In this document: positions 35,471-44,465 of the stretch, one piece after another
Position numbering within the stretch: the stretch's first letter is position 1
Layout of the letters: every line of letters begins with the position of its first letter
NCBI GenBank assembly: GCA_015067825.1
Contig: SVLQ01000012.1
Location: 35,369 to 99,368 of the forward strand
Direction: 5' to 3'
Length of the DNA: 64,000 bases
Source: Oscillospiraceae bacterium
GTDB taxonomy: Bacteria > Bacillota > Clostridia > Oscillospirales > QAMX01
Notes under the pieces: model-generated
What the model was told of the DNA's origin: nothing
What the model saw: only the letters and a program-made list of their open reading frames with translations
Databases searched by the model: none
Program-made: the position numbers and the translations under genes

Positions 35471-36904
35471 TCAAATAATATCGCCGTCGTCAAAGGGATC
35501 GCCGCATTCGGGGCAGAACTTCGGCGGTTTCGTACCTTTTTTCGGTTCCCAGCCACAGTTGTCGCATTTGTACTGCGGAACGCCCGCGGGCTTTTTGGCA
35601 CCGCATTCGGGGCAGAACTTACCTTTGTTGACCGCACCGCATTTGCAGGTCCAACCGGTGGCTTCCGGTCGCTTTGCACCGCATTCCGTGCAGAACTTGC
35701 CGGTCACGGTCGCACCGCAAGAACACTGCCAACTGTCGGCCGGTTTGGGTTCGGGCTTTTTCGCACCGCATTCCATACAGAATTTGCCGGTGGCGGTGTG
35801 GCCGCACTGGCACTGCCAGCTGTCGGCTGCGGGAGCAGTCGGAGCTGCCGCAGCTGGAGCGGCCTGCTGCATCTGTTGCTGCTGCTGGACACCGGCATTG
35901 TAGAACTGCTGTGCCGCGTTAAATCCGCCGCCCATCGCGTTGCCGGCCATGCCGAGACCCATGAAACCGGTCATCGCACCGGCAGAGTTGCCGGCGGCGG
36001 TTTCCATCGCGTTGGCCGTGGCCGTGGTCATGCGGCCAGAGGCCATGAAGGGGTTGGCGCCGTAGGAAACGGAGTCTTCCATTTCCTGGATCTTCTTCAT
36101 GTCTTCGTCGTTTAAGGTGATCGGATTCAGCGCGATCTTTTCGACGGTAATGCCGCGGGATTCGACCCATTCGGCACGCAGCGCTTCGTTCATTGCGGCT
36201 TTCAGTTCGTTGACTTTTGCCGGGAGCTGAGCCGGGCGCAGTTCCTGTTCGGCCAGTGCGCCGAAGGCGGGCTGCAGCGCCGAAACGAATTCGGTTTTGA
36301 GCTGGCTGTCGATCTGGCTGCGGGTGTAGGCAGATTCGACATTGCCGCAGACCTTGGTGTAGAAGAGCAGCGGGTTGCTGATGGTGTAGGAGTAGATACC
36401 GTTGCAGCGGACGTTGACGGTGCGGGAGAAGCCGACACGCTTGTTCATGACCTCGAAGATGATGGGGCTGGGCGTGCCGAATTTGTTGCCCGTGATCTCT
36501 TTGGTGTTGAAGTAGTAAATGCGCTGATCTTTGCCGGTGTCGCCGCCGAAGGTAAAGCGCTTGCCGATGGCCTTGAAGGTGTCGAGGATACTTGTGCCGA
36601 GCTTGCCGGAGAAGATGGAGGGCTCGGTGGAGGTGTCGTAGACGAATTCGCCGGGTTCGGCGCAGACCTCAACGATCTTGCCCTGCTCGACAATGATCAT
36701 ACACTGACCGTCGGCAACGGCGATGACGGAACCGTTGGAGATGATGTTGTCTTCACCTTTTGTGTTGGAACTGCGGTCGGAAACGCGTTTCTGGCCTTTT
36801 TTGACCAGAATCTCGACCGGAAGCGCGTCACAGTAGAAAAACTCCTTCCACTGATCCGCCAGCACGCCACCCAAAGCGCCGATTCCTGCTTTAATAAGTC
36901 CCAT
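35471..36904 (-). CDS. SPFH-domain protein with four C-terminal zinc ribbons
   Basis: The SPFH/virion-core-like domain starts M-G-L-I-K-A-G-I-G-A-L and includes V-K-K-G-Q-K ... S-N-G-S-V-I-A-V-A-D-G-Q, E-P-G-E-F-V-Y-D-T and G-I-T-V-E-K-I-A-L-N (to about residue 280). A Gly/Ala/Gln-rich linker follows, then four zinc ribbons of the type W-x-C-x-C-G-x-x-x-x-G-K-F-C-x-E-C-G. I chose ATG at 36904 because AGAGGGA stands 7 nt upstream; an earlier in-frame start at 37027 has no such support and precedes the promoter. SPFH proteins scaffold membrane domains. First gene of the SPFH/zinc-ribbon/TPM operon. Confidence 0.85.
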   Translation of the reverse strand: MGLIKAGIGALGGVLADQWKEFFYCDALPVEILVKKGQKRVSDRSSNTKGEDNIISNGSVIAVADGQCMIIVEQGKIVEVCAEPGEFVYDTSTEPSIFSGKLGTSILDTFKAIGKRFTFGGDTGKDQRIYYFNTKEITGNKFGTPSPIIFEVMNKRVGFSRTVNVRCNGIYSYTISNPLLFYTKVCGNVESAYTRSQIDSQLKTEFVSALQPAFGALAEQELRPAQLPAKVNELKAAMNEALRAEWVESRGITVEKIALNPITLNDEDMKKIQEMEDSVSYGANPFMASGRMTTATANAMETAAGNSAGAMTGFMGLGMAGNAMGGGFNAAQQFYNAGVQQQQQMQQAAPAAAAPTAPAADSWQCQCGHTATGKFCMECGAKKPEPKPADSWQCSCGATVTGKFCTECGAKRPEATGWTCKCGAVNKGKFCPECGAKKPAGVPQYKCDNCGWEPKKGTKPPKFCPECGDPFDDGDII

Positions 36905-36965
36905 AAATCTTCCCTCTTTCTGCTTGATATGTTGTATCGCGAAACGATAGTTGCTTACTATATAC

Positions 36966-36994
36966 ATTTTACCAAAAACGTATGGTAAAATCAA
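36966..36994 (-). promoter_or_regulatory. Promoter of the SPFH operon, embedded in a palindrome
   Basis: On the - strand, TTGATT (36994-36989), 17 nt, TAAAAT (36971-36966) with an extended TGG. A perfect 9-bp inverted repeat (ATTTTACCA at 36966-36974 and TGGTAAAAT at 36983-36991) covers the -10 box and the spacer, as expected for an operator. Confidence 0.75.
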
Positions 36995-37026
36995 TCCTGC
37001 TGCTATGAAAATTTGAAAAATGTTCA

Positions 37027-37060
37027 AAAGAGCTGCCGTTTTCCGAAACGGCAGCTCTTT
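37027..37060 (-). terminator. Intrinsic terminator of the SSB-like gene
   Basis: A 15-bp perfect stem (37027-37041 with 37046-37060) has a 4-nt loop. It follows the stop codon of the - strand gene by 17 nt and is followed on the - strand by a T-rich tract. Confidence 0.85.
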
Positions 37061-37077
37061 GGTGATATGTATGCGGG

Positions 37078-37710
37078 TTATGCGATCGGTAAGATCTGCA
37101 GAGATGCGAGCGAGACCTCAAATGCGGTGCGCTCGGTGGTGATATCGGCTTCGGTTTTGGTATAAATCCGGCTCTGGAAGCGCCCGTGACAGTCGATCCA
37201 CTGGCCGACGGCGGCATTGCTTGCGGCGACGGCATTTTTGCCCCAAGCGATCAGCGGCAGAAAATCTGCCCGACCGTACCGTCGGCGCACGGCGAGCATG
37301 ATGTCGCAGACCTCGCGTCCAAGCGGGGTCACGCGGTAGACCGGTGGCTTGCAGACCGTTCCGGTCAGCCGGACGTCGTTCTGTGGAAAGCAGCAGTCGG
37401 CCTCCGGTTCAACCTGATGGGCGTAGACTGAGAGGATCAGGCGATAACGGTTGTTTTCGTGGACATTGCGTGAGCGGAGTGATCCGCTGAGGCGGAGCGC
37501 CGTGCCGGCCGGGAATTGTGCCGGGTCGAAGCAGACGTGCGGCGCGATGACTCGCAGGCGATCTTCTGTGCCGGAGAGGCGAGGGATCACCAGCGGAAAC
37601 GTATAGAAGGTGCGTTCGTTGGCTGTGTGCGAGACCTGCGGTGAATCTGCGACGATTCCGCACATTTCAACCTGATTCTGATCCTGATAAACGGTGGTCT
37701 GTTCCTGCAT
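37078..37710 (-). CDS. Single-stranded-DNA-binding-like protein with two OB folds
   Basis: The C-terminal half matches SSB/PriB-like OB folds: D-V-R-L-T-G-T-V-C-K-P-P-V-Y-R, E-V-C-D-I-M-L-A-V-R-R-R, L-I-A-W-G-K-N-A, G-Q-W-I-D-C-H-G-R-F-Q-S-R-I-Y. The N-terminal half (V-E-M-C-G-I-V-A-D-S-P ... L-R-L-S-G-S-L-R-S-R-N-V) looks like a second OB domain. The acidic D-D-D-L-P-F-type tail of housekeeping SSB is absent; the protein ends I-L-P-I-A. It is probably a specialised SSB paralog. ATG at 37710 has GAGGATGA upstream; the gene lies 54 nt after the hypothetical gene on the same strand. Confidence 0.8.
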   Translation of the reverse strand: MQEQTTVYQDQNQVEMCGIVADSPQVSHTANERTFYTFPLVIPRLSGTEDRLRVIAPHVCFDPAQFPAGTALRLSGSLRSRNVHENNRYRLILSVYAHQVEPEADCCFPQNDVRLTGTVCKPPVYRVTPLGREVCDIMLAVRRRYGRADFLPLIAWGKNAVAASNAAVGQWIDCHGRFQSRIYTKTEADITTERTAFEVSLASLQILPIA

Positions 37711-37764
37711 GGCGCCATCATCCTCATTCCTGTTTTTGGGCGCACGTAAAACGCCTTTGGTTGA

Positions 37765-38238
37765 TTATATGGTGCGGTGCGGGAAGATAGACGCGTCTGG
37801 CACAGATTTTTGTGCGAGACGTTCCGGAGAGATTCCGGCGCAAAGGCAGGCTGCGGCGAGGAGTGCGATCTGACCGGCGGGGAGCGGAATCGTGAGCGGC
37901 AGACAGATATCCTGCACGTCGACAAAACCGCCGCCGATCACCGGAAGCTCGCGCACGATGGAAAGAACGGCCCGACCGTCGGCAACACTGCTGCAGCTGA
38001 CACTGTCGCGCGGGGACATCCCGCAGGTAACGAGGCAAGCATTAGGATATCTGCGGGCGAGTGTTTCGCTTGGGCCGGAGACGGCGAGGATGGCCGGATG
38101 CACGGCGGTGGGAGCAATTACCAGAATCGCATCGGTATGGTGTTTGCCGGTGCCGCAGGAAAGGATATCAGCGGAAAAAACGGGCGAGAGCAAACTGTGG
38201 AATTCTTTTCGGTGGGCGCCGAAAATCATCAGCTCCAT
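37765..38238 (-). CDS. Small conserved hypothetical protein
   Basis: 157 residues, no signal peptide or transmembrane helix. Segments such as N-A-C-L-V-T-C-G-M-S-P-R-D-S-V-S-C-S-S and V-R-E-L-P-V-I-G-G-G-F-V-D-V-Q resemble a small Clostridial family of unknown function, whose wording recalls Mur-ligase-like domains only faintly. The reading frame is preferred over the overlapping + strand frame because of that likeness and a good AAGGATG ribosome site. It is the first gene of a two-gene unit with the SSB-like gene. Confidence 0.6.
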   Translation of the reverse strand: MELMIFGAHRKEFHSLLSPVFSADILSCGTGKHHTDAILVIAPTAVHPAILAVSGPSETLARRYPNACLVTCGMSPRDSVSCSSVADGRAVLSIVRELPVIGGGFVDVQDICLPLTIPLPAGQIALLAAACLCAGISPERLAQKSVPDASIFPHRTI

Positions 38239-38392
38239 GGATAATCACATCCTTATTTGTCCGTAGTATGCGCCGCGAAATGTGGTTTCTATGCACCAGA
38301 TACAGGTTTTATTCGGCTTGTGCACAAAACCGAACTGTCATTTTTACATATATCTGCCAGCCTTTATAGGGGAAATTTGGTCTGCTTTGCGT

Positions 38393-38422
38393 TTGACATC
38401 CTGCATGGTGATATGCTAAAAT
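38393..38422 (+). promoter_or_regulatory. Promoter of the malate-fumarate-Hdr/Flx operon
   Basis: TTGACA (38393-38398), 18 nt, TAAAAT (38417-38422). The first gene starts 68 nt downstream. No other promoter was seen before the terminator at 49632-49666, so this could drive all eleven genes. Confidence 0.8.
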
Positions 38423-38490
38423 ATTACCGTGTACAATACTGTCAAAAGGTCTGTCCGAGGCCGAAAGCGGCAGGAAAATGAAGGTGCTTT

Positions 38491-39435
38491 ATGAATAAAA
38501 TTACGATTATCGGTACCGGCAGTGTCGGCTCGACGATTGCGTATACGCTTACGGTGACGGGGCTTGCCTCGGAGATCGTGATGATCGACATCAACGCCCA
38601 AAAAGCGATGGGCGAAGCGATGGACATCCGCCAAGGTACACCGTTCTGTAGTCCCTGTACGATCTACGCCGGCAATTACAGCGATGCCGCCGGATCGGAT
38701 ATCGTGATCATTTCATCGGGCATTGCCCGCCGCCCCGGTCAGTCGCGGCTGGATCTGGCGCAGACGAACGTCAACATCACCAAATCGATCATCCCGGAGA
38801 TTGTACGTTACGCGCCCGATGCGGTCTACGTGATCGTTTCCAATCCCGTCGACGTCCTGACCTATACCTTTACTAAGCTCTCCGGCCTGCCGGAGAATCA
38901 GATCATCGGCTCGGGAACGATCCTCGATACCGCCCGCCTTTGTGCGCGGCTGGCCGAGCAGTACGAGATCAATCAGCAAAACGTCCACGCCTACGTCATG
39001 GGCGAACACGGCGATTCGCTGTTCGTTCCGTGGTCGCTGGCCAACATTTCCAATATTCCCATCGCCGATTGTGCCGCGTCGTTTGCCGTCGGCGGTGAGC
39101 ATCGGCCGCCGCTGGATTATGCCGAGGTCGAAAACTACGTGCGGAAGTCCGGTGCGCGCGTGATCGAGCGCAAAGGCGCGACCTTCTACGCTGTCACCGT
39201 TTCGGTCTGCCACATCTGCAAATGTCTGCTGAGCGGGATCGACACGACGATGACCGTTTCGACGATGATGCACGGCGAATACGGCATCAGCGACGTCTGT
39301 CTCAGCGTTTTGAACCGCGTCGGCCATAAGGGCGTGCAGGGCAAGGTGCTCCCGAAGCTCACCGACGACGAAATCGTGCAGCTCCGCCACAGCGCCGATT
39401 GCCTGAAAACCGTCATCAACAGCCTGGAAATCTGA
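38491..39435 (+). CDS. Malate/lactate dehydrogenase family enzyme, probably malate dehydrogenase
   Basis: A Rossmann NAD motif (I-I-G-T-G-S-V-G-S, residues 6-14), S-N-P-V-D-V-L-T-Y, G-T-I-L-D-T-A-R-L and the catalytic G-E-H-G-D-S place it in the LDH/MDH family; length 314 is normal. In the mobile loop the sequence is G-I-A-R-R-P-G-Q-S-R. Residue 80 is Arg at the position where lactate dehydrogenases have Gln and malate dehydrogenases Arg, so oxaloacetate/malate is the likelier substrate. The fold otherwise looks LDH-like. Next come fumarase and fumarate reductase, which fits oxaloacetate to malate with NADH. An automatic annotation would probably read L-lactate dehydrogenase. Confidence 0.85.
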   Translation: MNKITIIGTGSVGSTIAYTLTVTGLASEIVMIDINAQKAMGEAMDIRQGTPFCSPCTIYAGNYSDAAGSDIVIISSGIARRPGQSRLDLAQTNVNITKSIIPEIVRYAPDAVYVIVSNPVDVLTYTFTKLSGLPENQIIGSGTILDTARLCARLAEQYEINQQNVHAYVMGEHGDSLFVPWSLANISNIPIADCAASFAVGGEHRPPLDYAEVENYVRKSGARVIERKGATFYAVTVSVCHICKCLLSGIDTTMTVSTMMHGEYGISDVCLSVLNRVGHKGVQGKVLPKLTDDEIVQLRHSADCLKTVINSLEI

Positions 39436-39453
39436 GAAAAGAGGATATATACA

Positions 39454-40830
39454 ATGGATTATCGTATCGAACATGACTCTATGGGCGAAGTTCGCGTTCC
39501 GGCCGACCGTCTTTGGGCGGCGCAGACGCAGCGCAGCCATGAAAACTTTGAGATCGGCGTGGGCCTGGAGACGATGCCCCGCGAGATCACCCATGCCTTT
39601 GGCATTCTGAAAAAGGCGGCGGCAATCGCCAACCACGCGCTCAAGCCCGAAAAGATGACCGACAAGAAGCTGGAAGCGATCAAAGCGGCCTGCGATGAAG
39701 TCATCTCGGGCAGCTTAAACGATCATTTCCCGCTGGTCGTCTGGCAGACCGGCTCGGGCACGCAGTCGAACATGAACGCCAACGAAGTCATTGCCAACCG
39801 CGGCAATCAAATCGCCGGCGAAAAGCTGCTGCACCCCAATGACGATATCAACATGAGCCAGTCCTCGAATGATACGTTCCCCACCGCCATGCACATCGCC
39901 GCGGTCATCGCGCTGGAAGAGAAACTGCTGCCGGCGGTGAGAACGCTGATCGAAACCTTTATCCGCCTCGAAAAAGAAAACGAAGGCATCGTCAAGAGCG
40001 GCCGTACCCACCTGCAGGATGCGACGCCGATCACCTTCAGCCAGGAGATCAGCGGCTGGCGTTCGAGCTTGGAGCGTGACTGTGCACTTCTCGAACTGGC
40101 GCTCAAACCGCTCTATGAGCTGGCACTGGGCGGCACGGCCGTCGGTACCGGCCTGAACGCGCCCAAGGGTTTTGACACCAAGGTCGCCGCCGAAGTTGCC
40201 GCGCTGACCGGCAAGCCCTTTGTCACTGCGGAAAACAAGTTCCACGCGCTGACCTCGAAGGATGAACTCGTGTTTGCCCACGGCGCGATCAAAGCGCTGG
40301 CGGCCGACATGATGAAGATCGCCAACGACGTCCGTTGGCTGGCGAGCGGCCCGCGCGACGGTCTCGGTGAGATCTTTATCCCCGAAAACGAGCCGGGTTC
40401 GTCGATCATGCCGGGCAAGGTCAATCCGACCCAGTGCGAAGCGGTGACGATGGTTGCCGTACAGGTCATGGGCAACGACGTCGCCGTCGGCATGGCCGCC
40501 TCACAAGGGAACTTCGAACTCAACGTCTTTATGCCGGTCTGCATCTACAACTTCCTGCAGTCGGCGCGCCTGATGGCCGATGCGATCCTTTCCTTTCATA
40601 AGAACTGCGCCGTCGGCATCAAAGCGAACAAAGAAAAAATGGCGCACAACCTGCACAACTCGCTGATGCTGGTCACCGCGCTCAACCCCTACATCGGCTA
40701 TGAAAACGCCGCCAAGACCGCCAAAAAGGCGTTCCGCGACAACATCTCGCTCAAAGAAGCCTGCGTCGAGCTCGGCTTCCTGACGGCCGAACGCTTCGAC
40801 GAAGTGTTCCACCCCGAGCAGATGGTGTAA
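39454..40830 (+). CDS. fumC: Class II fumarate hydratase
   Basis: Fumarase of the oxygen-stable, iron-free class II: D-S-M-G-E-V at the start, [30 protein letters not shown] and the signature [11 protein letters not shown] at residues 315-325. The length (458) is normal. It interconverts malate and fumarate in the cytoplasm. The 18-nt gap to the dehydrogenase and 19 nt to hdrB indicate co-transcription; here it likely works toward fumarate. Confidence 0.95.
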   Translation: MDYRIEHDSMGEVRVPADRLWAAQTQRSHENFEIGVGLETMPREITHAFGILKKAAAIANHALKPEKMTDKKLEAIKAACDEVISGSLNDHFPLVVWQTGSGTQSNMNANEVIANRGNQIAGEKLLHPNDDINMSQSSNDTFPTAMHIAAVIALEEKLLPAVRTLIETFIRLEKENEGIVKSGRTHLQDATPITFSQEISGWRSSLERDCALLELALKPLYELALGGTAVGTGLNAPKGFDTKVAAEVAALTGKPFVTAENKFHALTSKDELVFAHGAIKALAADMMKIANDVRWLASGPRDGLGEIFIPENEPGSSIMPGKVNPTQCEAVTMVAVQVMGNDVAVGMAASQGNFELNVFMPVCIYNFLQSARLMADAILSFHKNCAVGIKANKEKMAHNLHNSLMLVTALNPYIGYENAAKTAKKAFRDNISLKEACVELGFLTAERFDEVFHPEQMV

Positions 40831-40849
40831 TGAAGGAGGAACCGGACCT

Positions 40850-41647
40850 ATGAAGGCCACCTATTTTCCCGGCTGTACGCTGAGAACCAAAGCCAAAGAC
40901 CTCGACGTCTGGGCGCGCAAATGCGCCGAGGTGCTGGGGATCACGCTGGAAGAACCCGCCGACTGGCAGTGCTGCGGCGGTGTGTTTTCGACGGCAAGCG
41001 ATGAGATCGCTTCCAAGCTCGCCGCCGTCCGTGCGCTCAAGGCCGCCCGCGATGCGTCGCAGCCGCTGGTCACCGTTTGCTCGGCTTGCCACAACGTTTT
41101 GAAACAGACCAACCACGCGATGCAGACCGATGCGGTTTTTGCTTCGCGCGTGAATAACTACATGGCCGACGAAGCGCCCTACGCGGGCGAAACGCAGGTC
41201 CTACACTATCTGGAGCTCCTGCGCGATACCGTCGGCTTCGACGAACTCGCCAAAAAGGTCGTCAAGCCGCTGACCGGCAAAAAGATCGCGCCGTACTACG
41301 GCTGCCTGCTCTTGCGCCCGTCGAAGGTCATGCAGATGGATGATCCGGAAAATCCGCAGATCATGGAAGACTTCCTGCGTGCCATCGGCGCCGAGCCTGT
41401 CTTCTTCGGCCGCCGCAACGAATGCTGCGGCGGATACCTGTCGCTGGAGGATGCGACTGCGGCGAAGAAAAACAGCACGCTCGTGATGGATAGCGCGGCC
41501 GGAAACGGTGCCGAGCTGATGGTCACGGCCTGTCCGCTCTGCCGCTATAATCTGATCAAAAACGGCAGCGGCGCGATGCCCGTCGTCTATTTTACCGAGC
41601 TTCTGGCCGAAGCGCTCGGCGTGAAGGAGGATATCGCGAATGACTGA
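40850..41647 (+). CDS. hdrB: Heterodisulfide-reductase subunit B-like protein (two CCG domains)
   Basis: Two complete CCG motifs (C ... CCG ... CxxC): F-P-G-C, Q-C-C-G-G, C-S-A-C in the first half; Y-Y-G-C, E-C-C-G-G, C-P-L-C in the second. In methanogen HdrB such motifs bind two noncubane [4Fe-4S] clusters that cleave CoM-S-S-CoB. Bacteria lack these coenzymes, so a different disulfide or direct electron transfer is expected. ATG has AAGGAGGA 8 nt upstream. It overlaps hdrC by 8 nt. Confidence 0.9.
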   Translation: MKATYFPGCTLRTKAKDLDVWARKCAEVLGITLEEPADWQCCGGVFSTASDEIASKLAAVRALKAARDASQPLVTVCSACHNVLKQTNHAMQTDAVFASRVNNYMADEAPYAGETQVLHYLELLRDTVGFDELAKKVVKPLTGKKIAPYYGCLLLRPSKVMQMDDPENPQIMEDFLRAIGAEPVFFGRRNECCGGYLSLEDATAAKKNSTLVMDSAAGNGAELMVTACPLCRYNLIKNGSGAMPVVYFTELLAEALGVKEDIAND

Positions 41648-42029
41648 GAAGGAGCGCCTGCAGGAGCAGATCCTGCGCACGTCCGGCGTCAACCCGCGCA
41701 AATGCATGAAGTGCGGCAAATGCTCGGGCACTTGTCCGTCCTATGACGAGATGGAATACCATCCGCATCAGTTTGTTTCGATGGTCGAATCCGGCAACAT
41801 CGCCCCGCTGATGGAGTCGGAATCGCTTTACCGCTGCCTCTCGTGCTTTGCCTGTATCGACCGCTGCCCGCGCAACGTGCAGCCGGCGAAGCTGGTCGAG
41901 GCGGTGCGTCTGATGGTCATCCGTCAGAAAGGCAAGAACCATCTGAAGCCGGATCAGATTCCGGCTCTGCTCGACGACGAAATGCCGCAGCAGCTTCTGA
42001 TGAGCGTGCTGCGCAAACACAGCAAGTAA
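41640..42029 (+). CDS. hdrC: Heterodisulfide-reductase subunit C-like ferredoxin
   Basis: A small protein (129 aa) with two [4Fe-4S] motifs: C-M-K-C-G-K-C-S-G-T-C-P and C-L-S-C-F-A-C-I-D-R-C-P. HdrC passes electrons between HdrA and HdrB. The start overlaps hdrB (ATG inside its last codons), and hdrA follows after 19 nt. Size, spacing and order B-C-A are typical of Hdr clusters. Confidence 0.9.
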   Translation: MTEKERLQEQILRTSGVNPRKCMKCGKCSGTCPSYDEMEYHPHQFVSMVESGNIAPLMESESLYRCLSCFACIDRCPRNVQPAKLVEAVRLMVIRQKGKNHLKPDQIPALLDDEMPQQLLMSVLRKHSK

Positions 42030-42048
42030 GAGGGGAGGAAGCATAGCT

Positions 42049-44040
42049 ATGCAGCGAATTGGTGTATTTGTCTGTTGGTGCGGCACGAATATCGCCGGCA
42101 CGGTCGACGTCCATGCGGTCGCCGAAGCTTTAAAGCTCGAACCGGGCGTCGTGTTCTCGACAGACTATCAATATATGTGTTCCCAGGCGGGTCAGCAGAT
42201 CATCAGCGATGCGATCACCGAGCACAAGCTGACGGGGATCGTCGTTTGTTCGTGCTCTCCGCGTATGCATGAGGCGACCTTCCGCAAAACGGCGGAAAAA
42301 GCCGGCCTGAACCCCTACATGGTGGAGATCGCCAACATCCGCGAGCAGTGCTCGTGGGTACATAAGGAAATGCCCATCGGCACCGAAAAAGCGATCATGC
42401 TCGCCAAGGCGGCGGTCGCGAAGGTCAGCCTGAATGCGCCGCTGATCCCGGGTGAGAGCCCGGTCACCAAGCGTGCGCTCGTTATCGGCGGCGGCATCGC
42501 CGGCATTCAGACCGCGCTCGATATCGCCGATGCCGGCTTCCCGGTCGACCTCGTCGAGACCAAGCCGACGATCGGCGGAAAGATGGCCCAGCTCGATAAG
42601 ACGTTCCCCACGCTCGACTGTGCGGCGTGTATTCTGACGCCGAAAATGGTCGACGTCGCACAACATGAAAACATCCGCATCTTCTCCTACAGCGAAGTGG
42701 TGGAAGTCGGCGGTTTTGTCGGCAATTTCAACGTAAAGATCAAGAAAAAGGCCAGATACGTCCGCGAAGAGCTGTGTACCGGCTGCGGGCTGTGCACCGA
42801 AAAATGTCCGCAGAAGAAGGTCGCCAACGAGTTCAACCTCGGCATGGACAACCGCCGTGCGATCTACATTCCCTTTGCGCAGGCCGTTCCGAAGGTTGCG
42901 ACCATCGACGCCGCCCACTGCACGATGCTCAAAAGCGGCAAGTGCGGTGTTTGCTCGAAGGTCTGTACGGCCGGTGCGATCGATTATAAGCAGCAGGACG
43001 AATATATTGAAGAGACCTACGGCGCGATCGTCGCGGCGACCGGCTTCAACCCCATCGATATGGGCGCCTTCGACGAATACGCCTACAGCAAGAGCCCGGA
43101 CGTCATCACGTCGCTGGAGTTCGAACGCCTGACCAACGCCGCGGGCCCGACCGGCGGCAAGCTGCTGCGTCCCTCCGACGGCAAGCACCCGCAGAAGATC
43201 GTGTTCGTGCAGTGCGTCGGCTCGCGCTGTTCCGAGGCAGGCAAGGGCAAGGAATACTGCTCGAAGATCTGCTGCATGTACACCGCCAAGCACGCGATGC
43301 TCACGCGTGACAAATATCCCGATACCGATGTTTACGTGTTCTACATCGACGTCCGTACGCCGGGCAAGAACTTCGACGAGTTCTACCGCCGCGCGGTCGA
43401 GGAATACGGCGTGCATTACATCAAGGGTATGGTCGGCAAGATCGAACCCGTCGGCGATAAGCTGAAGGTTCAGGCCTCGGATCTGCTCGACAACCGTCAG
43501 CTCAAGATCGATGCCGATCTCGTCGTTTTGGCGGCGGCGATCGAACCCGATAAGTCGGCCCGTTCGCTGGCGACGATGCTCACCGCCAGCATGGACACCA
43601 ACGATTTCTTCACCGAAGCGCACCCGAAGCTCCGTCCGGTCGAAAGCCCGACGGCCGGTGTGTTCCTCTCCGGTACCTGCCAGGGTCCGAAGGACATTCC
43701 GGAAACCGTTTCGCAGGCCGGCGCGGCTGCGGCCAAGGTCATCGGCCTCTTGGCCAAAGATCGCCTGACCTGCAACCCCTGTATCGCCGAATCCGACGAG
43801 ATGATGTGCAACGGCTGTTCCTCGTGCGAACGCGTCTGTCCGTACGGCGCGATCGGCTATATCGACAAAGAATTCAGAATGCCCGACCGCACGGTGAAGA
43901 TCCGCCGCGTGGCGAAGGTCAACGCTGCGGTCTGTCAGGGCTGCGGCTGCTGCACGGTCACCTGTCCGTCCGGCGCGATGGACCTGAAGGGCTTTGCCAA
44001 CAAACAAATCATGGCGGAGGTGGATGCGCTGTGCCTGTAA
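42049..44040 (+). CDS. hdrA: Heterodisulfide-reductase subunit A-like bifurcating flavoprotein
   Basis: 663 residues. N-terminal region with C-W-C-G-T-N and the conserved C-S-C-S-P; FAD-binding Rossmann motif V-I-G-G-G-I-A-G-I-Q (about 145-155); T-L-D-C-A-A-C-I-L-T; two ferredoxin-type clusters in the middle (C-T-G-C-G-L-C-T-E-K-C-P; C-G-V-C-S-K-V-C) and two at the C-terminus (C-N-G-C-S-S-C-E-R-C; C-Q-G-C-G-C-C-T-V-T-C-P). HdrA carries the FAD that splits electrons between ferredoxin and a second acceptor. The gene is followed by mvhD with a 10-nt overlap, so it can receive electrons from the Flx module. Confidence 0.92.
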   Translation: MQRIGVFVCWCGTNIAGTVDVHAVAEALKLEPGVVFSTDYQYMCSQAGQQIISDAITEHKLTGIVVCSCSPRMHEATFRKTAEKAGLNPYMVEIANIREQCSWVHKEMPIGTEKAIMLAKAAVAKVSLNAPLIPGESPVTKRALVIGGGIAGIQTALDIADAGFPVDLVETKPTIGGKMAQLDKTFPTLDCAACILTPKMVDVAQHENIRIFSYSEVVEVGGFVGNFNVKIKKKARYVREELCTGCGLCTEKCPQKKVANEFNLGMDNRRAIYIPFAQAVPKVATIDAAHCTMLKSGKCGVCSKVCTAGAIDYKQQDEYIEETYGAIVAATGFNPIDMGAFDEYAYSKSPDVITSLEFERLTNAAGPTGGKLLRPSDGKHPQKIVFVQCVGSRCSEAGKGKEYCSKICCMYTAKHAMLTRDKYPDTDVYVFYIDVRTPGKNFDEFYRRAVEEYGVHYIKGMVGKIEPVGDKLKVQASDLLDNRQLKIDADLVVLAAAIEPDKSARSLATMLTASMDTNDFFTEAHPKLRPVESPTAGVFLSGTCQGPKDIPETVSQAGAAAAKVIGLLAKDRLTCNPCIAESDEMMCNGCSSCERVCPYGAIGYIDKEFRMPDRTVKIRRVAKVNAAVCQGCGCCTVTCPSGAMDLKGFANKQIMAEVDALCL

Positions 44041-44465
44041 CCGATTACAAACCGAAGATCGTGGCGTTTTGCTGCAACTGGTGCTCGTATGCGGGTGCCG
44101 ACCTTGCGGGCAACAACCGCCTCAACTACCCGGCCGAAGTCAAGATCATCCGCGTTCCGTGCTCGTGCCGCGTCAATCCGATGTTCATTCTGCGCGCGTT
44201 CCAGCGCGGAGCCGACGGCGTGATCCTCTGTGGCTGCCACCCCGGTGACTGCCACTATACCTCCGGCAACTACTACACCCGCCGCAGAATGGCGCTGCTG
44301 TTCTCGATGCTCGACTACCTCGGCATCGAACGCGAGCGCACGCGTGTGGAGTGGGTCTCTGCCGCGGAGGGTGCAAAATTTGCCGCGACGATGAGCGATT
44401 TCGTGGAAACGGTCGCGGCTCTGGGAGAAAACAAGAGATTGGAGGATCTGCGATGCAAAGCGTAA
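44031..44465 (+). CDS. flxD: MvhD/FlxD-type iron-sulfur subunit
   Basis: 144 residues with the MvhD pattern F-C-C-N-W-C-S-Y-A-G-A-D ... I-R-V-P-C-S-C-R-V-N ... C-G-C-H-P-G-D-C-H-Y, which binds a [2Fe-2S] cluster and connects HdrA to an electron donor. GTG at 44031 has GGAGG 10 nt upstream and overlaps hdrA by 10 nt; an earlier in-frame start would run through hdrA in another frame. It overlaps the next gene by 13 nt. FlxD is the usual link between Flx and Hdr; the symbol follows that naming. Confidence 0.88.
   Translation: MPVTDYKPKIVAFCCNWCSYAGADLAGNNRLNYPAEVKIIRVPCSCRVNPMFILRAFQRGADGVILCGCHPGDCHYTSGNYYTRRRMALLFSMLDYLGIERERTRVEWVSAAEGAKFAATMSDFVETVAALGENKRLEDLRCKA

Noticed and set aside
37777..38244. 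+ strand open reading frame over the hypothetical gene
   Set aside because: No family resemblance and a poor start; the - strand frame is better supported.
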